Notes under the pieces: generated by a model
What the model saw: only the letters and a program-made list of their open reading frames with translations
Databases searched by the model: none
What the model was told of the DNA's origin: nothing
Part shown: in pieces, positions 8,221-12,271 of the stretch
Layout of the letters: every line of letters starts with the position of its first letter
Numbering within the stretch: the first letter of the stretch is position 1
Made by a program: the position numbers and the translations under genes
Assembly (NCBI GenBank): GCA_000436915.1
Contig: HF993956.1
Coordinates: 1-12,271 of the forward strand
Direction: 5' to 3'
Origin: Prevotella sp. CAG:1092
GTDB lineage: Bacteria; Bacteroidota; Bacteroidia; Bacteroidales; Bacteroidaceae
Length of the DNA: 12,271 nucleotides

Positions 8221-8247
8221 GCACTGGCATCAACGACTACGGCATAA
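8182..8247 (+). pseudogene. Truncated start of a small membrane-protein gene
   Basis: The ATG opens a frame whose first 13 residues, MDTYFLLSAVFFV, are identical to the intact gene at 12038. After 8220 the frame enters foreign sequence, adds ALASTTTA and stops at TAA 8245-8247, leaving a 21-residue peptide. It keeps a full promoter, so it may be transcribed and translated. It is out of frame with the hsdR reading, so it cannot supply HsdR with a new N-terminus. The rest of this gene copy is not in the window unless it is the copy at 12038. Confidence 0.75.
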
Positions 8248-11200
8248 AGCTGAAGCTCTGCTTCTTTGCTCCTACTTCAAGTCTGAACCCCGAGCTGACG
8301 GAGAAATATCAGAAAAACATATTGCAATGCACTCGCCAGTTTGTGTATAGCAACGATGTGAAAAACGCTATCGACATGGTGCTGTCGCTCAACGGTATTC
8401 CCATCATTGCCTTAGAGCTGAAAAACCAGTTCACCAACCAAGACCTCAACGACTCCAAAGAGCAATGGAAGAACTACCGCAACCCAAAGGAGCCCCTCTT
8501 CCATTTCGACAATCGCATCCTCGCCTACTTCGGTTGCGACCTCTACGAGGCTACTATGGCTACGGAGCTGAAGGGCAAGGAGACTTACTTCATGCCTTTC
8601 AACCAGGGAAGCAACGGAGCAGGAAACGTGGGAGGTGCAGGAAACCCACAGGCTGAGGGCGACGAATATGTGACGAGCTATCTTTGGCGCGACGTGCTGC
8701 GCAGAGATATGCTTTTGGCTATACTGCAAAGATATATCATGCGACAGAAAGAGGAGAAAATGTCGATCATCACAGACAAGCACGGCAAAGAGAAGGAGAA
8801 GGTGGAAGTGAGCGAGAAGATTATCTTCCCACGCTATCATCAGCTCGACGTGGTGGAGAAACTAATCCACGACACAGCAGAGAAAGGCTCGGGCACAAAC
8901 TATCTGATACAGCATTCGGCAGGTTCGGGAAAGTCGAACTCCATAGCTTGGCTCACCTATCGCCTGTCGTCGCTCCACGACAAAGAGAATAAGAATATCT
9001 TTAAGGGTGTGTTTGTGGTTACCGACCGCAGGGTGCTCAACAAGCAGTTGCAAGACACCATCCTCGGCTTCGAGCACGTGGAAGGAACCGTGACCACCAT
9101 CACGGAGAAAGATACCAACGCAAGCTAGAAGCTGCGCGACGCCATCAACAACGACTCAACAGGAATAGTGATAACAACCTTGCAGCGGTTTCCACAGATA
9201 TATGAGCAGATAACAAAACATGGCGGCAACAGATATGCTGTGGTGGTGGACGAGGCTCACTCCAGCCAAAGTGGCAAGAGCGCAGAGAAGCTGAAGGCTG
9301 CTCTCGCCGCTACCGACGAGGCGCTGAAGGAAATGGCTGAATGGGAAGACAAGACTGTGGAGGAACTGGAAAAGGAGCAAGACCGCATGATGCTCGACTT
9401 GCTGAGCCAGGGACAACACAAGAACCTTTCGTTTTATGCCTTTACGGCTACACCCAAGCCTAAGACTCTGCAAACGTTCGGCATACTGGCAGAGAAAGGC
9501 GAAACACCCGACAAGGATAAGTATAAGGCTTACCATAACTACTCGATGTTGCAAGCCATAGAGGAAGGATTCATCAAGGACGTGCTGAAAAACTATACCA
9601 CCTATCAGGTGTCGTACGAGATAACGCGACAGTCGGAAGACAACCCATACTATGAGGAGACTCCGGCTACGGTGGCGCTAAAGGCTTTCCACGACAACCA
9701 CACCGACACCATCAACAAGAAGACTGCCATCATCGTGGAGAAATTCCGCGAGGTGACATTGCAGAATATGCAGGGCAAAGCCAAGGCTATGGTGGTGACA
9801 TCGAGCCGCGCTCATGCTGTGCGCTATTTCTTTGCGGTGAAGGAGTATTGCCAGAAAAACAAGATAAAGGATGTGCGCCCTATGGTGGCTTTCTCGGGCA
9901 AGGTGAAATATCATGGTGAGGAATATACCGAACCACAACTAAACAAACGTGGTGAAAAGTCGATATCGGAAGATAAGCTACCGTTATATTTCGCCAGCGA
10001 CTTCTACAACATGCTCATAGTGGCAGACAAATATCAAACAGGATTTGATGAGCCTATGTTGCACACCATGTTCGTAGACAAGAAGCTGAAGAACGTGAAG
10101 GCTGTACAGACACTATCACGACTCAACCGCTCGCATCCACTGAAGAAAGATACCTATGTGTTTGACTTCGTGAACAGCTCGGAAGAGATAAAAGAGGCTT
10201 TCGAACCTTTCTATAAAGGTACTGAACTGATAAATCCGGTAGACGTAAACTATGTGTACCAATTCCATAAAGACATAGAGCTGTATCATCTGTGGAAGAC
10301 GGAAGACGAGGAGAATTTCTACAACTTGTATACTGCTGCCAAAAAGGCGAAAAGCAACTCTAAGTTGGCAGCGCTGTCGAATGCGCTGAAACCTATTGTG
10401 GAAAGCTTCGAGGAACTGGACGAGGAGAAACAATTTGAGGTGAGAGGAAAAATAAAGAACTTTGTGCGCTTCTATGCCTATATGGCGCAGATAGCTCGCA
10501 CCTTCGACCGCTCGCTCATGAAGTCGTATGTCTTTGCCGACTATCTGTATAGGGTGTTGCCAAAAGGCAAAAGAGATAGTGTAGACCTCGACAAGAAGGT
10601 AAGGCTGGTGAACAATATCATCAAGGCTAACGAGATGACGAATATCACCCTGGGCGGAGATAAGCCTGAGATAAAGGGCGAAAACCCAGGAGCTGCACAT
10701 AAGCCTGACGAAGCACACGACTTGCTCGATAATATTATAGATAAGGTGAACATAATGTTTCGTGGCAACTTCACCGAGGCTGACAGGGTGATGGTGGAAG
10801 GTATCTTCGACCATATACAAAAGGCAGCGACAAAGAAGATGCAGAAACAGGCTGTGGGCAACGACGAAAACCAGTTTGTAGACAGCATATTCCCTGAAAT
10901 ATTCAGCAAGGCTGCTCAGCAATGCTACACCAAGCAGACGGATGCTTATCGCAAATTGTTTGAAAACCAGGAGTTTTACCAAACGCTGATGCAACAGATG
11001 GGGCATGCCATCTACGATCGCTATCGTGAACAGGAGGCTAAGGCGTATACCATCGACAACCTGAGAGGCAAGATGGTGGCTATGGTGAGAGAGGAGTTTG
11101 TGGGCATTGCCGGCATAGGCAGAACCCTGGATGAGGCTTTCGACTGGATGGTAAAGGTGATAAAGGTGAACAGCCTCAACAAATATAATGGTTTGACAGA

Positions 11201-11870
11201 TACGGTGCTCAACGCATTGTATAAACTGTATTGCAGTCCGAACACTCTGACATTGACTGAGAAGAGGTTGTATCTGAAGAGTCTCGTCACGGGCTTTGAG
11301 GCTTTCTTGAAGAAATTCTATTTCATCATCAACGATAACGAGGTGACCGACAAGAATGGCGACAAGGAGCATGCTGCGCTGAGCAATGCTATATACTGCA
11401 TGAGACTGAACAAACTGAAATATAGTCAAAAGGCTGCCGACCTGAAGTTTGCACAGTATGTAGATATACTCGTGAACTTGCGCAACGACGAAAACCATCA
11501 GGCTAAGAGCCTGGATGCTAAAGAGGTGCAGTTGGGCATACATGTGGTGAGCACGATGTTGCTGTTTGTGGCGTTTAAGAATATCACCGAACTGGAAATG
11601 GTGGAGAGCAAGTTCTATGGACTTGAATATGTGGCAACAAATATGCAGGTTGTAGGCTTCCTAAACCAGCAGGTGGAGGTACAAAAAAACATCTCGATAT
11701 TGGGATTGGCAAAAGAGGCTATCAACGAATATGGCGAACAGTATCCTGCCATGAGCATCGGTGACTGGAACAAGCTGGCACGCCAATATGCCGAAGAGCG
11801 CATTAAGAAATACGACATCAAAGACGATGAGCCTATAAACTGGATGGCTGCAGAAGAAGACCCTGAATAA
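8217..11870 (+). pseudogene. hsdR: Type I restriction enzyme HsdR, 5'-truncated and split by an in-frame stop
   Basis: HsdR is the motor and nuclease subunit of type I restriction-modification complexes. The continuous frame begins VLRSTGINDYGIKLKLCFF, which matches the interior of this HsdR family; by memory of the family, roughly the first hundred residues are missing. The nuclease core is present: Asp at 8373, ELK at 8415-8423 and a QWKNY motif soon after. Helicase motifs follow: Walker A AGSGKS 8919-8936, motif Ia VFVVTDRR, DEAH 9249-9260, FTATP 9441-9455, QTGFD 10035-10049 and motif VI with arginines at 10119 and 10128, then a long C-terminal region. A single TAG at 9126-9128 interrupts the frame between motifs Ia and Ib; homology continues at once on both sides. 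No ATG start precedes the nuclease Asp; a TTG at 8322 is the first alternative start and lacks a clear binding site. No hsdM or hsdS is present. It is richer in G+C than the phage genes. Almost certainly non-functional as it stands. Confidence 0.9.
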
Positions 11871-11889
11871 TTACGGGGTCTTCGGCAGC
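11847..11889 (+). terminator. Hairpin spanning the hsdR stop codon
   Basis: GAAGACCC at 11856-11863 pairs perfectly with GGGTCTTC at 11876-11883 around a 12-nt loop holding the TAA stop. An outer GCTGC / GCAGC stem (11847-11851 with 11885-11889) can extend it across a small internal loop. No T-run follows, so it is not a textbook intrinsic terminator, but the position at the gene end suits transcript ending or 3' protection. Confidence 0.45.
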
Positions 11890-11920
11890 TGTATATCTGA
11901 GCAACATTTATCCAGTTTTC

Positions 11921-11951
11921 TTGTTGTTGCGACAAAAAAGCACTATCTTTG
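11921..11951 (+). promoter_or_regulatory. Bacteroidetes-type promoter downstream of hsdR
   Basis: TTG at 11921-11923 and TATCTTTG at 11944-11951 lie 20 nt apart, the expected spacing. It points right, toward the small membrane-protein gene, with a leader of about 80 nt. A perfect inverted repeat (11927-11957) covers its spacer and the end of its -7 box. Confidence 0.55.
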
Positions 11952-11957
11952 TCGCAA
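11927..11957. promoter_or_regulatory. Perfect 10-bp inverted repeat over a promoter, candidate operator
   Basis: TTGCGACAAA (11927-11936) and its exact reverse complement TTTGTCGCAA (11948-11957) flank an 11-nt centre. The right arm contains the TTTG of the -7 box, so a dimeric protein bound here would block the promoter. As RNA, transcription from that promoter would start in or after the right arm, so a transcript hairpin is less likely than DNA binding, unless read-through from hsdR crosses it. No regulator gene is visible in the window. Confidence 0.5.
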
Positions 11958-12002
11958 ATATTGCGTCGTTATTTAAAAGAAATCGTCGCATAACACCTAA
12001 TA

Positions 12003-12010
12003 TATATTTG
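12003..12010 (+). promoter_or_regulatory. Second -7 box before the small membrane-protein gene
   Basis: TATATTTG fits the TAnnTTTG consensus and is followed by CGATA exactly as in the copy at 8147. It lies 27 nt before the ATG. No TTG is seen at the -33 position, unlike the first copy, so this promoter may be weaker or need an activator. Confidence 0.45.
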
Positions 12011-12036
12011 CGATAGCATAACTAAAACGATACTAT

Positions 12037-12076
12037 TATGGATACTTACTTTCTTTTGTCAGCGGTGTTCTTCGTA
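12037..12076 (+). repeat. 40-bp direct repeat, copy 2 (in the intact gene)
   Basis: Identical to 8181-8220, including every synonymous position in the 13 shared codons. Here the sequence continues smoothly into a long open frame, so this copy represents the original context of the repeat. The distance between copies is 3856 bp. Confidence 0.9.
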
Positions 12077-12271
12077 ATGCTTATCTTGTTTCAAGGCTTG
12101 CAAACTGTAGGTGAAAAGGTAAACAAGATAGCTAACACCTATGGTGTGCCAAAAGAAAAGCCACAACCAGTCATCAAGAGCGAGCCTAAGGTTGATGCAG
12201 CAAAAGATGAGAGCAAGAAACCTGAAGACGATAACTCTTTTGCTCAAAGATGCAAGCGACAAATTGAATAC
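12038..12271 (+). CDS. Small N-terminally anchored membrane protein, unknown function, partial at the 3' end
   Basis: The frame is open for 78 codons to the window edge, with no stop. Residues about 3-20 (TYFLLSAVFFVMLILFQG) form one membrane helix. A short helical segment (LQTVGEKVNKIANTYG) follows, then a Lys/Glu/Pro-rich, probably flexible linker (about 38-68) and the start of another region (FAQRCKRQIEY) at the edge. I do not recognise the family. It has its own promoter region with a candidate operator, separated from hsdR by 167 nt. Its first 13 codons are duplicated at 8182, beside the phage lysis genes, which suggests a link with the prophage or with repeated integration, not an ordinary housekeeping gene. 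The start is supported by the duplicate and by the promoter distance. Confidence 0.65.
   Translation, partial: MDTYFLLSAVFFVMLILFQGLQTVGEKVNKIANTYGVPKEKPQPVIKSEPKVDAAKDESKKPEDDNSFAQRCKRQIEY

Noticed and set aside
8166..8321. A functional fusion of the small gene start to HsdR
   Set aside because: The small gene ATG at 8182 is in a different frame from HsdR and stops at 8247. The HsdR frame is open upstream to 8166 but has no ATG there.
8465..8992. Two short + strand frames inside hsdR (63 and 102 aa)
   Set aside because: They are out of frame with the nuclease and helicase motifs, rich in Arg and Gly/Pro, and explained by the G+C-rich hsdR codons.
10116..11543. 475-aa open frame on the minus strand opposite hsdR
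   Set aside because: It lies wholly antisense to clear HsdR coding sequence and its translation is Leu/His/Val-rich low-information sequence without recognisable motifs. It is a by-product of hsdR codon use.
12041..12085. Possible inverted arms (GATA-TTAC and GTAA-TATC) around the 40-bp repeat as a recombinase core
   Set aside because: The arms pair only in two 4-base blocks with unequal gaps, which is weak enough to arise by chance, and only the intact copy has the right arm.
1..12271. CRISPR arrays, tRNA genes or a reverse-transcriptase diversity element
   Set aside because: No regularly spaced short repeats, no tRNA-like cloverleaf and no reverse transcriptase frame or paired template repeat were seen. 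The fibre repeats are module duplications, not template/variable repeats.

Overview
The window reads as the late end of a Bacteroidales-type (Bacteroides/Prevotella-like) prophage or phage, abutting the remains of a type I restriction gene. The assignment rests on TAnnTTTG promoter -7 boxes with a TTG about 20 nt upstream, mostly weak Shine-Dalgarno sequences, tail proteins with the TGGITAYGAGSG module, and a lysis cassette typical of phages of this phylum. Genus is not resolved.

Left part (1-8109), all on the + strand: the last codons of an upstream gene; a 1313-aa tail fibre or tail-tip protein; a 370-aa fibre protein ending in a pyocin-knob-like domain; a 472-aa probable structural protein behind an unusually strong ribosome binding site; then a compact lysis cassette of holin-like membrane protein, M15 peptidase endolysin and an N-terminally anchored spanin-like protein. 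Genes are packed with 0-15 nt gaps or short overlaps, except for an 81-nt gap before the holin that carries a hairpin and a possible promoter.

Middle and right part (8110-12271): after the spanin-like gene lies a good promoter and the first 13 codons of a small membrane-protein gene (8182-8220). This reading is cut at 8220 and runs into the body of an HsdR (type I restriction motor/nuclease subunit) that lacks its N-terminus. HsdR continues to 11870 but has one in-frame TAG at 9126. Downstream is a 167-nt regulatory region: a hairpin at the hsdR end, a promoter whose -7 box lies inside a perfect 10-bp inverted repeat, and a second -7 box. It leads to an apparently intact copy of the same small membrane-protein gene (12038 to the window end). 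The two copies share 40 identical bases (8181-8220 and 12037-12076), and the identity stops where hsdR sequence begins.

The main point of interest is this arrangement. A 3.86-kb block ending in the second repeat, with base composition and codon use unlike the phage genes, sits between direct 40-bp repeats that include a promoter-proximal gene start. Either the prophage ends here, integrated into hsdR (the missing hsdR start would lie beyond its far end), or an hsdR segment was captured into, or duplicated beside, a small phage gene. The window alone cannot decide between these.
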